NCBI RefSeq assembly: GCF_900454535.1
Contig: NZ_UGSP01000001.1
Coordinates: 927,501-991,500 of the forward strand
Source of the DNA: Avibacterium avium
GTDB lineage: Bacteria; Pseudomonadota; Gammaproteobacteria; Enterobacterales; Pasteurellaceae
Reading direction: 5' to 3'
Length of the DNA: 64,000 nucleotides
In this document: in pieces, positions 45,166 through 55,156 of the stretch
Numbering within the stretch: position 1 is the stretch's first letter
How the letters are laid out: every line of letters starts with the position of its first letter
Made by a program: the position numbers and the translations under genes
The notes under the pieces: model-generated
Database searches by the model: none
Seen by the model: only the letters and a program-made list of their open reading frames with translations
Told to the model about the DNA's origin: nothing

Positions 45166-46152
45166 ATGAAACCAATGTCGAATAAAACTGATGAAAAAAT
45201 TGTAAATCCTAGCGTAAAAATGTTGCAGATTAGCGAAGATGAAGCAGGTCAACGCATTGATAACTATTTGTTAAATAAGCTCAAAGGCGTGCCGAAAAGT
45301 TTAATCTATCGCATTTTGCGGAAGGGCGAAGTGCGGGTAAATAAAGGGCGAATTAAGCCTGAATATAAATTGCAAAGTGGTGATATTGTGCGCGTGCCGC
45401 CTGTACGTGTGAGTGAGAAAACGCAAGCGCCAGTATCGAAAAAGCTCAACAAAGTTGCGCAATTAGAACAGCAAATTATTTTTGAAGATGATGCGTTATT
45501 GGTACTCAATAAGCCTTCGGGCATTGCGGTACACGGCGGCAGCGGATTAGATTTTGGCGTGATTGAAGCCTTAAGGGCATTGCGTCCTGAAGCACGTTTT
45601 TTAGAGTTAGTTCATCGTTTGGATCGGGACACTTCAGGCATTTTATTAGTGGCGAAAAAACGCTCGGCGTTGCGTCATTTGCACGAGCAACTGCGTAATA
45701 AAACCGTACGCAAAGATTATCTTGCCTTAGTGCGTGGGCAATGGCAATCTCACTGTAAAGCGATTAAAGCGCCCTTGCTAAAAAATGAATTAGCTGGTGG
45801 CGAACGGATTGTGCGCGTGAGCGAGCAAGGCAAGCCGTCAGAAACCTTATTCAGTATTGAAGAGCGCTATGGCAATGCCACTTTGGTAAAAGCCTCCCCA
45901 GTTACTGGGCGAACTCACCAAATTCGTGTGCATACACAATACGCCGGTCACCCCATCGCCTTAGACAGCAAATATGGCGATAAACAGTTTGATAGCCAAA
46001 TGGCGGAATTAGGTTTAGATCGGCTGTTTTTGCACGCTTATGCCATTCGTCTTGAACACCCGAAAACGCAGGAAACTTTATTTTTTACTGCGCCGTTAGA
46101 AGGCAAGTTAAAAGAAATTTTGAAACAGTTGAGAAATCAGAAAAGCTATTAA
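45166..46152 (+). CDS. rluC: 23S rRNA pseudouridine synthase RluC
   Basis: 328 residues from ATG 45166, which has AAAGG 6 nt upstream and lies after the -10 box; a longer GTG frame would start before the promoter. RluC modifies uridines 955, 2504 and 2580 (E. coli numbering) of 23S rRNA. The S4-like domain is at residues ~25-85 (DNYLLNKLKGVPKSLIYRILRKGEVRVNKGR); the catalytic Asp is in HRLDRDTSG. It is divergent from rne, as in E. coli. Confidence 0.95.
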   Translation: MKPMSNKTDEKIVNPSVKMLQISEDEAGQRIDNYLLNKLKGVPKSLIYRILRKGEVRVNKGRIKPEYKLQSGDIVRVPPVRVSEKTQAPVSKKLNKVAQLEQQIIFEDDALLVLNKPSGIAVHGGSGLDFGVIEALRALRPEARFLELVHRLDRDTSGILLVAKKRSALRHLHEQLRNKTVRKDYLALVRGQWQSHCKAIKAPLLKNELAGGERIVRVSEQGKPSETLFSIEERYGNATLVKASPVTGRTHQIRVHTQYAGHPIALDSKYGDKQFDSQMAELGLDRLFLHAYAIRLEHPKTQETLFFTAPLEGKLKEILKQLRNQKSY

Positions 46153-46156
46153 GAAA

Positions 46157-46182
46157 AAATCCCGATAAATGTATCGGGATTT
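46157..46182. terminator. Terminator between rluC and trxA
   Basis: AAATCCCGATA, 4-nt loop, TATCGGGATTT, then TATTTTT. Confidence 0.8.
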
Positions 46183-46199
46183 TATTTTTCAGAGAATAA

Positions 46200-46523
46200 T
46201 TAGCTATTTTGTGCAATAAACGCTGCTAATTGATTTTTAGGTAATGCGCCTACTTGCGAAGCAACGGCTTTTCCTTCTTTAAACATTAATAAAGTTGGAA
46301 TGCTGCGAACGCCAAATTGAGCTGGTGTTGCTTGGTTTTCGTCAATGTTGATTTTCACGATTTTCACTTTATCGCCTAATTCTGCGGCTAATTCATCAAG
46401 AATTGGGCCAACCATACGGCAAGGGCCACACCAAGGCGCCCAGAAATCTAATAACACAGGCACATCTGATCTTAAAACATCAGCTTCGAAAGTGGCATCA
46501 GTTGTATGTAATACTTCACTCAT
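46200..46523 (-). CDS. trxA: Thioredoxin 1
   Basis: 107 residues. It reduces protein disulfides with electrons from thioredoxin reductase. The active site Cys32-Gly-Pro-Cys35 is in [11 protein letters not shown]; the cis-Pro loop RSIPTLLMF is intact. AAGGAAAAT precedes the ATG at 46523. Monocistronic. Confidence 0.97.
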   Translation of the reverse strand: MSEVLHTTDATFEADVLRSDVPVLLDFWAPWCGPCRMVGPILDELAAELGDKVKIVKINIDENQATPAQFGVRSIPTLLMFKEGKAVASQVGALPKNQLAAFIAQNS

Positions 46524-46646
46524 TTTATTTTCCTTATTTGTCTTGTCTATTGTCTAATTTGCCATAGGTTATGGCGTTTTCCTTAATATGAGGCGATGAT
46601 AGCACAAATTCAAGCTATCATCACTAATCAATGTAATTGTTAAAAG

Positions 46647-47642
46647 TTAAGATGGCAGCACTAAATTCGGGCAAGGTTTGCCTGTTTTTAGGCTGTAAAT
46701 ATTTTCTAGCGTTACGTTAGAAATACTGGTCAGCGCTTCTTCCGTTAAGAATGCCTGATGCCCTGTGAGCAACACATTATGACACGAAGATAAACGGCGG
46801 AAGACATCGTCTTGAATCACTTCGTTGGATTTATCTTCAAAGAACAGATCGCGTTCATTTTCATAGACGTCCATTCCTAATGCGCCAATTTTGCGTTGTT
46901 TTAAGGCATCAATCGCCGCCTGTGTATCGATCAACGTGCCGCGGCTGGTGTTAATAATCATCACACCATCACGCATTTTGGCAAACGCATCGCGATTGAG
47001 CAGATGATAGTTTTCTGGCGTCGCAGGGCAGTGCAGGGTGATGATTTGCGATCTGGCATATAATTCATCAAGCGAAACATATTCTGCACCCAATTCTTCC
47101 GCAACAGGATTTTTAAACGGATCGTAAGCTAAAATGTGCATACCAAACCCTTTTAAAATACGCATTACGGCAATGCCAATTTTCCCTGTACCAATCACCC
47201 CAACTATGCGCCCGTGCATATTGAAGCCGGCCAATCCCTCAAGGGAAAAATTTGCTTCACGTGTACGTTGATAAGCGCGGTGAATGCGGCGATTTAGGGT
47301 AAGCATTAAACCTACGGTATGCTCAGCTACCGCTTCTGGCGAATAAGCTGGCACCCGAACCACTTGAATGCCTAATTCTTGTGCGGCTTTGAGATCCACA
47401 TTATTAAAACCAGCGCAGCGCAAGGCCACCATTTTTACCCCAAGTGCGGCCAATTTTTCCAAGACTTTTCGGCTGCCGTCATCATTCACGAAAATACACA
47501 CCACATCGCAATGTTCTGCCATTTTTGCCGTTGATTCTGTAAGCATAAAATCAAAGAACTCAAGCTCAAATCCATACTTCACATTGACTAATTCTAAATA
47601 TTTGCGATCGTAGCTTTTGGTGCTATAAACAGCGACTCTCAT
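46647..47642 (-). CDS. ldhA: D-lactate dehydrogenase (fermentative)
   Basis: 331 residues, as E. coli LdhA. It reduces pyruvate to D-lactate with NADH. Visible: MRVAVYSTKSYDRKYLE at the start, the NAD-binding GVIGTGKIGIAVMRILKGFG near residue 150, the active-site Arg in LINTSRGTLID and His in TGHQAFLTEEAL. A Hin-type USS-like GTGCGG lies near 47445. metB follows upstream on the same strand with an 18-nt gap. Confidence 0.95.
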   Translation of the reverse strand: MRVAVYSTKSYDRKYLELVNVKYGFELEFFDFMLTESTAKMAEHCDVVCIFVNDDGSRKVLEKLAALGVKMVALRCAGFNNVDLKAAQELGIQVVRVPAYSPEAVAEHTVGLMLTLNRRIHRAYQRTREANFSLEGLAGFNMHGRIVGVIGTGKIGIAVMRILKGFGMHILAYDPFKNPVAEELGAEYVSLDELYARSQIITLHCPATPENYHLLNRDAFAKMRDGVMIINTSRGTLIDTQAAIDALKQRKIGALGMDVYENERDLFFEDKSNEVIQDDVFRRLSSCHNVLLTGHQAFLTEEALTSISNVTLENIYSLKTGKPCPNLVLPS

Positions 47643-47660
47643 TCTATTCTCCCTGTTTTG

Positions 47661-48770
47661 TTATTTTAATTGGGCGAAGGCTTGTAACAGATCCGCTTTG
47701 AGATCTTCCACATCTTCCAAGCCTACCGAGAAACGTAGCAGACAATTACACACACCACGCGCAATACGCTCCGCCTCAGGAATATCCATATGGGTTTGAG
47801 TCGCAGGATAAGTGATGAAACTTTCTGTGCCACCAAGGCTTTCTGCAAAGGTAATGAGTTTAATCGCTTTTAAGAACGGATTAACCCAAGATTCATCTTG
47901 CAAACGGAAAGAGAGCATTCCTCCTTTATTTGGGTAAAGCACATCTTTCACTTGTGGCTGCTCAGCAAGGAATTTAGCGAGTTCTTGCGCATTTTTTTGA
48001 TGACGTTCCATACGCAACGCCAAGGTTTTCATTCCACGAATCGTCAAAAAGCTATCAAATGGCGAAAGCACTGCGCCCGCACCATTTTGAATATAAAACA
48101 GACGATCACAAAGCTCTTGCCCATTGGCTACCACCAAGCCCACTAAGGCATCATTGTGCCCTGCGATATATTTTGTTCCGCTGTGGATCACAATATCCGC
48201 GCCACATTCTAAAGGACGGAATAACACGGGCGTTAAGAATGTATTATCTACGATAAGTAATAAATTGTGCTTTTTCGCCAATTTTGCAATGGCTGGCACA
48301 TCACATTCTTCCATCAATGGATTTGACGGCGTTTCCACAAAAATCGCTTTGGTATTTGGTGTAATCGCTTGCTCAATGGCATCAAGAGAAGTGGTATTCA
48401 CATAAACTGGCTTCACCCCATGAGTATTTTTATAGGCAAAATCTAATAAACGATAAGTGCCGCCATACACATCGCTAGACACAATCCATTCATCGGGCGC
48501 AGCAAATAACTGCATAATTAACTGAATCGCCGCCATACCAGAAGCGCAAGCAAAACCGCGTTCCCCGCCTTCTAATTTAGCAATGGTTTCTTCTAAAACG
48601 GTGCGCGTTGGATTTTTCGTACGCGTGTAATCGTATCCCGTGCTTTCTCCAATGCCGTGATGACCATAGGCGGTAGAAAGGAAAATAGGCGTGGAAACTG
48701 CGCCTGTTCTTTCATCTGTGCGATTGCCTGCTTGTGCGAGTAGTGTTTCGATTTTGTATTGCTGTGTCAT
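47661..48770 (-). CDS. metB: Cystathionine gamma-synthase
   Basis: 369 residues from the ATG at 48770, which has GAGGAATAAT directly upstream; a frame 61 codons longer is an artefact. It is a PLP enzyme that joins O-succinylhomoserine (or acetyl) and cysteine in methionine synthesis. Visible: TGYDYTRTKNPTRTVLEE, GFACASGMAAI, and the PLP lysine in HSGTKYIAGHNDAL. An O-acetylhomoserine lyase or MetC role cannot be ruled out from sequence alone. A Hin-type USS lies in the 5' gap (48800-48810). Confidence 0.88.
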   Translation of the reverse strand: MTQQYKIETLLAQAGNRTDERTGAVSTPIFLSTAYGHHGIGESTGYDYTRTKNPTRTVLEETIAKLEGGERGFACASGMAAIQLIMQLFAAPDEWIVSSDVYGGTYRLLDFAYKNTHGVKPVYVNTTSLDAIEQAITPNTKAIFVETPSNPLMEECDVPAIAKLAKKHNLLLIVDNTFLTPVLFRPLECGADIVIHSGTKYIAGHNDALVGLVVANGQELCDRLFYIQNGAGAVLSPFDSFLTIRGMKTLALRMERHQKNAQELAKFLAEQPQVKDVLYPNKGGMLSFRLQDESWVNPFLKAIKLITFAESLGGTESFITYPATQTHMDIPEAERIARGVCNCLLRFSVGLEDVEDLKADLLQAFAQLK

Positions 48771-49031
48771 ATTATTCCTCGTAAAAATTGCAAAAAATTT
48801 CACCGCACTTTTATTCACCAAGAGAATGATGCCGTGCAGTATGGATAAATAGCATTGCCACATTTTGGCACAAAGGATCGCCTGTTTAAAGTAGATTTTA
48901 AATTTAGTTTTGCGATGAGATAAAAAGATTAAAAACGATCTAAAATTATCCATAAATCGCTTTGTTTTAAAGCATATTTACGCGTCTTGCATTTTTTTTC
49001 ATCAATCAATAATATTTTTTCATATTTTTAA

Positions 49032-49059
49032 TTGACAGCGTTCAAGAAGTCAGTAAAAT
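49032..49059 (+). promoter_or_regulatory. Promoter of the tRNA cluster
   Basis: TTGACA (49032-49037), 16-nt spacer, TAAAAT (49054-49059). The rest of the 320-nt gap between metB and the tRNA genes is AT-rich and holds nothing else I can name. Confidence 0.7.
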
Positions 49060-49093
49060 GCACGCCACTGACAGCGAATGTGTTGCAGCGAAA

Positions 49094-49169
<76 letters not shown>

Positions 49170-49180
49170 ATTTACGCTAC

Positions 49181-49254
49181 GGCGTGTTAGCAAAGCGGTT
49201 ATGCACTGGATTGCAAATCCATGTAGCTCGGTTCGACTCCGGGACACGCCTCCA
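49181..49254 (+). tRNA. tRNA-Cys (GCA)
   Basis: 74 nt including CCA. Acceptor GGCGTGT/ACACGCC, anticodon loop TTGCAAA with GCA, T-loop TTCGACT. Confidence 0.97.
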
Positions 49255-49284
49255 TAATGCAACCGCAGTCAGCAATATCACTCA

Positions 49285-49371
49285 GCCCGAGTGGTGAAAT
49301 CGGTAGACACAAGGGATTTAAAATCCCTCGACTTTCGAGTCGTGGCGGTTCAAGTCCGCCCTCGGGCACCA
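49285..49371 (+). tRNA. tRNA-Leu (TAA)
   Basis: 87 nt including CCA, with the long variable arm of class II tRNAs (CGACTTTCGAGTCG). Acceptor GCCCGAG/CTCGGGC, anticodon TAA, T-loop TTCAAGT. Confidence 0.97.
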
Positions 49372-49499
49372 TTAAGAATTTCGTATTAAGTCATAAGTTA
49401 ATCTTTTCAAATCAGTAACTTATGGCTTTTTTTCTTTTTTAGTATCTCATCAAAAATAGCGCTATAAATATAAACTACTGTGAAATAATACGAAATAGA

Positions 49500-49523
49500 A
49501 AAACCCTGTAATAACAGGGTTTT
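49500..49523. terminator. Terminator between the tRNA cluster and guaA
   Basis: AAAACCCTGT, loop AATA, ACAGGGTTTT: a perfect 10-bp stem that can end guaA and the tRNA transcript. Confidence 0.75.
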
Positions 49524-49563
49524 GAGTATTTTTAAAATGATATGTGATGAAAACGGAGCTTTT

Positions 49564-51123
49564 TTATTCCCACTCAATCGTCGCTGGGGGTTTTCCGCTG
49601 ACGTCATACACCACGCGGGAGATGCCATTGACTTCGTTGATGATGCGGTTGGAGATTTTGCCGAGTAGGTCATAAGGCAGGTGCGCCCAATGTGCAGTCA
49701 TAAAATCAATGGTTTCTACTGCACGGAGGGAAACAACCCAATCGTATTTACGTCCATCACCCATTACACCTACGGATTTTACTGGTAAGAATACGGTGAA
49801 GGCTTGGCTGACTTTGTAGTACCAGCCTGAATTGTAAAGCTCTTCAATAAAGATAGCATCGGCACGGCGGAGTAAATCGCAGTATTCTTTTTTCACTTCG
49901 CCAAGCACGCGCACGCCTAAACCTGGGCCGGGGAATGGGTGGCGGTTGAGCATTTCTGCTGGAAGCCCGAGGGCTAAGCCGATTTTACGCACTTCATCTT
50001 TGAACAGTTCGCGTAATGGCTCTACCAAGCCCAGTTTCATATAATCTGGTAACCCACCTACGTTGTGGTGAGATTTGATCACGTGCGCTTTGCCCGTTTT
50101 GCTCGCGGCAGATTCGATTACATCAGGATAAATCGTGCCTTGAGCTAACCATTTTACGCTGCTGAGTTTTTTCGATTCGTCATCAAACACATCAACGAAC
50201 ACTTTACCGATCATTTTGCGTTTCGCTTCAGGATCTGAAATGCCTTTTAAGGCGTTTAAGAAACGATCTTCGGCGTCCACTCGAATGATGTTTAAGCCGA
50301 ATTTATCACCGAACATTTCCATCACTTGATCGGCTTCGTTTAAGCGTAGCAAGCCGTTGTCCACGAAAACACAGTGTAGGTTTTTGCCGATAGCACGGTG
50401 TAATAATAAAGCAGTAACGGAAGAGTCCACGCCGCCTGATAAACCTAAAATCACTTCGTCATCGCCCACTTGCGCTTTAATGCGAGCCACGGCATCTTCG
50501 ATGATATTTTCTGGTGTCCAGTTGCGTTCACAGCCACAAATATTCACCACAAAATTGGTTAAAAGGGCTAAGCCGCTTTTGGTGTGAGTCACTTCAGGGT
50601 GGAATTGCACGCCATAGAAGTGGCGGTTTTCATCAGACATCGCCGCAATCGGGCAGGTTGGCGTTACCCCCGTGATTTGAAAGTGCGGTGGTAATTGGGT
50701 CACTTTATCGCCGTGGCTCATCCAAACATCGAGTTTGTGTTCGCCATCATCTAAACCAGCAAAAAGTGCGGTTGGATTTTGTAAAGAAACGGAAGCATAA
50801 CCAAATTCACGATGGTCAGAAGTTTCCGTTAAACCGCCTAACTGCATCGCCATTGTCTGCATTCCGTAACAAATTCCTAGCACTGGCACGCCAGCGTTAA
50901 ACACATATTCAGGCGCGCGTGGGCTGTTTTCTTCCGTGGTGCTTTCCGGCCCACCAGAAAGAATAATCCCTGTTGGGTTAAATTCATGGATTTGTTCTTC
51001 TGTTACGTCCCAAGCCCACAGCTCACAATACACCCCAATTTCCCTCACACGGCGAGCGATCAGCTGGGTATATTGCGAACCAAAGTCTAAGATTAAAATT
51101 TTGTGATTGTGGATGTTGTTCAT
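49564..51123 (-). CDS. guaA: GMP synthase (glutamine-hydrolysing)
   Basis: 519 residues. It converts XMP to GMP using glutamine. The amidotransferase part has the nucleophile Cys85 in VLGICYGMQ and His in FHPEVTH; the ATP-pyrophosphatase part has LSGGVDSS (about residue 230); the end ATIEWE is typical. Normally guaA follows guaB directly; here a sialyltransferase gene and a terminator lie between. ACAAGGTAAAAA precedes the ATG. Two Hin-type USS copies lie inside (about 50682, 50764). Confidence 0.97.
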   Translation of the reverse strand: MNNIHNHKILILDFGSQYTQLIARRVREIGVYCELWAWDVTEEQIHEFNPTGIILSGGPESTTEENSPRAPEYVFNAGVPVLGICYGMQTMAMQLGGLTETSDHREFGYASVSLQNPTALFAGLDDGEHKLDVWMSHGDKVTQLPPHFQITGVTPTCPIAAMSDENRHFYGVQFHPEVTHTKSGLALLTNFVVNICGCERNWTPENIIEDAVARIKAQVGDDEVILGLSGGVDSSVTALLLHRAIGKNLHCVFVDNGLLRLNEADQVMEMFGDKFGLNIIRVDAEDRFLNALKGISDPEAKRKMIGKVFVDVFDDESKKLSSVKWLAQGTIYPDVIESAASKTGKAHVIKSHHNVGGLPDYMKLGLVEPLRELFKDEVRKIGLALGLPAEMLNRHPFPGPGLGVRVLGEVKKEYCDLLRRADAIFIEELYNSGWYYKVSQAFTVFLPVKSVGVMGDGRKYDWVVSLRAVETIDFMTAHWAHLPYDLLGKISNRIINEVNGISRVVYDVSGKPPATIEWE

Positions 51124-51142
51124 TTTTTACCTTGTTTATAAT

Positions 51143-52429
51143 TTAAAATTTACTTCTTAATGTATCAAAAGCTTGTTTAAAAAAGGAGTTTTTTTTCGTT
51201 TCAGGAATTTCTTCAAATGCAATCTGTTCTGGGGTAATCACGTTTAGCATTAACATTAATTTTGATAAAGTTTGCGCTTTTGCATCATTTTTATTTTTCA
51301 CTTTGTCAGAGTCTAAGAAAATCACTTTATTAATATGTGTAGCTGGTAAAGAAAAATACATTGAGCTCATTATGCCTCCAACATAATCAGGCAAGGAGTT
51401 TGTCATCATTAATACTTCAAAAGGAATATTGGCGGGGATATTTTCTGCGCCCGTTTGTTTTAAAATATATTCGTTGATTTCATCACCTTTGGGATGCCCT
51501 TTGAAAAAGACTTTTATCTTATTGCCTAAGTAAAATTTCCCATCAGGCTTAAGAAAATCTTCCAAAACTTTCACTTGTGTTTTGGCGTTAGCTAAGCGTT
51601 TATCTTTATCTTTTTCCCAAGTTGTTGTTCCTGTAAAAATAAAGGTTCTCTCCTCAGAATTATTCTTTAGCTTATGTAACGTATTTTCATCAACATTGAC
51701 AAGTTTTAAAAATAATGTTTTTTGTTCAGGCGAAAGTTTTTCAAAACGCGACCAACTCATTGCAGAGACATTATTGCCAATAAATTCTTTTAAAGGTTGC
51801 ATTTTTTCGTCAATGGTTAAATAGTCAGGTCGCAGTAAAATATAGTCTGTAGGGAAAAATTTATGCCAAGTATAACGGCTTATTGAATCTAATTCGTTAT
51901 TATTTGAATGAGAAGCTAATTTTTTAGCTAGCTCATTTTGAGAAGAAGCTAATAGTTTTTTTATATCTTGTTCTCTATGCTCATAAAGGTCTTTATAATT
52001 CATTGAGCCGTCATCATAAAGATAAAGATGCTTTATTGTGAATTTATTCGCAATAGGAGAGAGTTTTTCTAATACATTGGGTAAGTTATAAAAGGAGTGA
52101 TCTAAATTAGTATGAATAAAAAGTTCTACTAGCTCATCACTTTGCGCAATTTTATTGACCAACAAATCAGAAAACGCCGTAAAATCTTTTAACGAAACTT
52201 TGGAGAACGAAATTTTTCCTTGCGGAAAGGCGGATAACTTATCCTCAGAAAGATTAAAACGTTCAAAGCCAATAATACGTTCAATCTGTTGGTTATCTTT
52301 CTTTTCTACCAAATCAAACATCATATTTAGTGATGGAAGCGTGGCATAGTCTAGATAAACATCAAATTGTTTACTAAAACTTTGCAACGCACTTAATAAT
52401 CCTATGCATAATAAGATCGGTTTTTTCAT
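51143..52429 (-). CDS. Sialyltransferase, GT80 family (PmST1-like)
   Basis: 428 residues with a signal-like hydrophobic start (KKPILLCIGLLSALQSFS). It matches the Pasteurella multocida multifunctional sialyltransferase PmST1 family, which moves sialic acid from CMP-Neu5Ac to galactose of lipooligosaccharide (mainly alpha-2,3). The key residues line up: acidic pair in YDDGS (138-142; PmST1 Asp141), His312 in FKGHPKG (PmST1 His311), and Ser355-Ser356 in SSMYFS. IFTGTTTWE is also shared. It is AT-rich, has no USS, and sits between guaB and guaA, 19 nt from guaA. Linkage specificity cannot be read from sequence. Confidence 0.9.
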   Translation of the reverse strand: MKKPILLCIGLLSALQSFSKQFDVYLDYATLPSLNMMFDLVEKKDNQQIERIIGFERFNLSEDKLSAFPQGKISFSKVSLKDFTAFSDLLVNKIAQSDELVELFIHTNLDHSFYNLPNVLEKLSPIANKFTIKHLYLYDDGSMNYKDLYEHREQDIKKLLASSQNELAKKLASHSNNNELDSISRYTWHKFFPTDYILLRPDYLTIDEKMQPLKEFIGNNVSAMSWSRFEKLSPEQKTLFLKLVNVDENTLHKLKNNSEERTFIFTGTTTWEKDKDKRLANAKTQVKVLEDFLKPDGKFYLGNKIKVFFKGHPKGDEINEYILKQTGAENIPANIPFEVLMMTNSLPDYVGGIMSSMYFSLPATHINKVIFLDSDKVKNKNDAKAQTLSKLMLMLNVITPEQIAFEEIPETKKNSFFKQAFDTLRSKF

Positions 52430-52464
52430 ATTTTTACCTAAACATTGAATTAATGTATATTAAA

Positions 52465-52497
52465 AAATAAGCCCAATTTAGCATATTAGGCTTATTT
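52465..52497 (-). terminator. guaB terminator between guaB and the sialyltransferase gene
   Basis: AAATAAGCC (52465-52473) pairs with GGCTTATTT (52489-52497), with a T-rich run beyond it on the minus strand. It lies 7 nt after the guaB stop. Confidence 0.7.
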
Positions 52498-52503
52498 CCT
52501 ATT

Positions 52504-53967
52504 TTACCCCATTCTATAATTCGGCGCTTCTTTGGTAATGGTAACATCGTGGACGTGGCTTTCTTTGATGCCGGCGCCGCTGATGCGTACGAATTGCGCT
52601 TTGGTGCGGAGATCTTCAATGGTGGCACAGCCCGTTAAGCCCATACAAGAACGCAAGCCCCCCATTTGTTGGTGGATAATTTCTTTTAAGTAGCCTTTGT
52701 ATGGAATGCGTCCTTCGATGCCTTCTGGCACGAGTTTATCGGCAGCATTATCGCTTTGGAAATAGCGGTCGGACGAGCCTTTGCTCATCGCCCCTAAGGA
52801 TCCCATTCCGCGGTAAGATTTGAATGCTCTTCCTTGATAAAGTTCGATTTCGCCTGGGGCTTCTTCTGTGCCTGCGAACATTGACCCCACCATTACGCAA
52901 CTTGCGCCAGCAGCAATGGCTTTGGCAATATCACCAGAATAACGGATACCGCCGTCAGCAATAACAGGGATGCCGCGATCTTTTAAAGCTTCAGCCGCAT
53001 CGGCAATGGCAGTGATTTGCGGTACACCTACGCCAGTGACAATACGAGTCGTACAAATTGACCCCGGGCCGATACCAATTTTCACTGCACTTGCACCAGC
53101 ATCAGCAAGGGCAATCGCACCTTCCGCCGTGGCAACATTGCCGGCAATAATTGGCAAATCAGGATATTTCGCACGGGTTTCACGCACACGTTGCAACACG
53201 CCCTCAGAATGCCCGTGGGAAGAGTCGATTAATAGCACGTCCACGCCCGCTTGTACTAAGGCTTCAATGCGTTCTTCATTGCCAGCACCTGCTCCCACAG
53301 CCGCACCTACACGCAAACGCCCAAATTCGTCTTTACAAGCGTTCGGTTTTTGCTCCGCTTTTTGGAAATCTTTAACGGTGATCATTCCTTTTAATTTGAA
53401 CGCGTCATCAACCACTAGCACTTTTTCTACGCGGTGGTTGTGCATTAATTCTAAAATTTCCTCGCGTGAAGTGCCTTCTTTTACGGTAACAAGGCGATCT
53501 TTCGGGGTCATCATTTTTTCGACAGTTTGCGACAAATCTTTCACAAAACGGGTATCGCGACCTGTGATAATACCAACGAGATTGCTTTCTTTATCTACCA
53601 CAGGGTAGCCCGCAAAGCCGTTTTTCTTCACTAATTCCGCCAATTCCGCTAAGGTTAAATCTGGGGAAACGGTAACAGGTTCAGACACAATTCCACTTTC
53701 AAATTTTTTCACTTTGCGAACGCGATCTGCTTGGCGTTCAATGCTCATATTTTTATGGATAAAGCCGATTCCGCCCTCTTGTGCGAGAGAAATCGCTAAT
53801 TTTGCTTCGGTAACGGTATCCATCGCGGCAGAAAGCATCGGAATGTTCAAGCGAATGGTTTTGGTGAGCTGGGTGGATAAATTGGCAGTGTTTGGCAACA
53901 CGCTAGAATGAGCGGGAACAAGTAGCACATCATCGAATGTGAGGGCTTCTTTGATAACTCGTAGCAT
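52504..53967 (-). CDS. guaB: IMP dehydrogenase
   Basis: 487 residues, as E. coli GuaB (488). It oxidises IMP to XMP, the committed step to GMP. Visible: [24 protein letters not shown], two CBS domains at residues ~95-205, the active-site loop [11 protein letters not shown] (Cys ~305) and [11 protein letters not shown]. The promoter with a GC-rich discriminator suggests stringent control. Usually the first gene of guaBA. Confidence 0.97.
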   Translation of the reverse strand: MLRVIKEALTFDDVLLVPAHSSVLPNTANLSTQLTKTIRLNIPMLSAAMDTVTEAKLAISLAQEGGIGFIHKNMSIERQADRVRKVKKFESGIVSEPVTVSPDLTLAELAELVKKNGFAGYPVVDKESNLVGIITGRDTRFVKDLSQTVEKMMTPKDRLVTVKEGTSREEILELMHNHRVEKVLVVDDAFKLKGMITVKDFQKAEQKPNACKDEFGRLRVGAAVGAGAGNEERIEALVQAGVDVLLIDSSHGHSEGVLQRVRETRAKYPDLPIIAGNVATAEGAIALADAGASAVKIGIGPGSICTTRIVTGVGVPQITAIADAAEALKDRGIPVIADGGIRYSGDIAKAIAAGASCVMVGSMFAGTEEAPGEIELYQGRAFKSYRGMGSLGAMSKGSSDRYFQSDNAADKLVPEGIEGRIPYKGYLKEIIHQQMGGLRSCMGLTGCATIEDLRTKAQFVRISGAGIKESHVHDVTITKEAPNYRMG

Positions 53968-54029
53968 AGCAATATCTCTCTTTAAAGGGGGAAAATCCCA
54001 AGGTTAATGTTAAAAAATATTGCGGCGGG

Positions 54030-54057
54030 ATTATACAGAGTTTATGCTTATTTGAAA
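54030..54057 (-). promoter_or_regulatory. guaB promoter
   Basis: On the minus strand TTTCAA (54057-54052), 16-nt spacer, TATAAT (54035-54030), followed by a GC-rich discriminator CCCGCCGC. Confidence 0.6.
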
Positions 54058-54132
54058 ATGGCGAATTGCAAATATTTTTTATTTTAAAAAAATTCATTGT
54101 CGTCTATCTGAACGAAAATTAGGAAAAATAAA

Positions 54133-55071
54133 ATGTTTCATTTTTTAGTCGAATTGGCGGATGGCGAGAAAAAAACACGTCAAAAAATGACCGCACTTTT
54201 AGGTTTGAACGATCACCAGCTCAGCCAGTATATTCAGGCGTTGAGGGAATTGGGGATCAAGATCCAAACCAATGGCGATGATATTCAATTACAGCCTGAG
54301 CTACCGCTACTTTCCGCACAAAAAATTAATCAAGGCATTGCCCCTTATCGAGCTGTGGTGAAACCGGTGATTCACTCCACCAATCAATATTTGCTTGAGC
54401 AAATTGATCAATTAAAACAAGGGGATCTGTGTTTGGCGGAATATCAATTCGCAGGGCGAGGGCGGCGGGGACGGCAATGGCTTTCGCCTTTTGCGGGGCA
54501 AGTAATTATGAGTTTGTATTGGACTTTGGATCGCCAAATTAACTTAGAAGGCTTAAGTTTGGTGGTCGGAATGGCAATTGCTGACACATTAAGAAAAGCA
54601 GGCGCTTGGGGTGTTAAACTAAAATGGCCAAATGATGTTTTGCTAAATGGGCGTAAGCTTGCAGGCATTTTGGTGGAAATTGCAAATCGCCCAAATAATT
54701 TACACAATTTAGTGATTGGGTTGGGGATCAACCTTTCGTTACCGAAACAGCACAATAATATTGATCAGCCTTGGGCTGAATTAGTTGAAGTACTTCCTGA
54801 TTTTGATCGTAATAAGTTGATTGTATCGTTAAGTCAAAATTTAATTGCTCGTTTACAGCAGTTTGAGCAGGTGGGAATTGATGAGAAGTTTCGTCAAGAA
54901 TGGTTGGAAATGGATGCTTATTTTGGCGAAGAAGTGAATATTTTGAGTGAAAATCACAAAATCACAGGGATTGAACAAGGTATTGATGAACGAGGTTATA
55001 TTCAATTAATGACAGAAGAAGGAATGCGATATTTTAATGGTGGGGAAGTGTCGCTACGGAGAAAAGCGTAA
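54133..55071 (+). CDS. birA: Biotin-protein ligase / biotin operon repressor
   Basis: 312 residues. It makes biotinyl-AMP, attaches biotin to carboxylases and represses biotin genes. The N-terminal winged-helix part is present (residues ~1-65; TALLGLNDHQLSQYIQALRELGIKI), so this is the bifunctional type. The ligase domain shows GRGRRGRQW (about residue 113), KLKWPNDVLLNGRKLAGILVE and VIGLGINL. A Hin-type USS lies near the start (54191-54199). Confidence 0.95.
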   Translation: MFHFLVELADGEKKTRQKMTALLGLNDHQLSQYIQALRELGIKIQTNGDDIQLQPELPLLSAQKINQGIAPYRAVVKPVIHSTNQYLLEQIDQLKQGDLCLAEYQFAGRGRRGRQWLSPFAGQVIMSLYWTLDRQINLEGLSLVVGMAIADTLRKAGAWGVKLKWPNDVLLNGRKLAGILVEIANRPNNLHNLVIGLGINLSLPKQHNNIDQPWAELVEVLPDFDRNKLIVSLSQNLIARLQQFEQVGIDEKFRQEWLEMDAYFGEEVNILSENHKITGIEQGIDERGYIQLMTEEGMRYFNGGEVSLRRKA

Positions 55072-55088
55072 AAGCCGAAAGACAAAAT

Positions 55089-55124
55089 AAAAGGGGAAGG
55101 CTGTTTATGCTTCCCTTTATTTTT
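55089..55124. terminator. Terminator between birA and the DUF5718 gene
   Basis: AAAGGGGAAG, short loop, CTTCCCTTT, then ATTTTT. One G is bulged. Confidence 0.65.
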
Positions 55125-55156
55125 CAAATATCGTTAAATCACTTTTTGCGCTTTCG

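Noticed and set aside
48771-48953. 61-residue N-terminal extension of metB
   Set aside because: GAGGAA is directly before the ATG at 48770 and the family starts there; the extension covers the control region.
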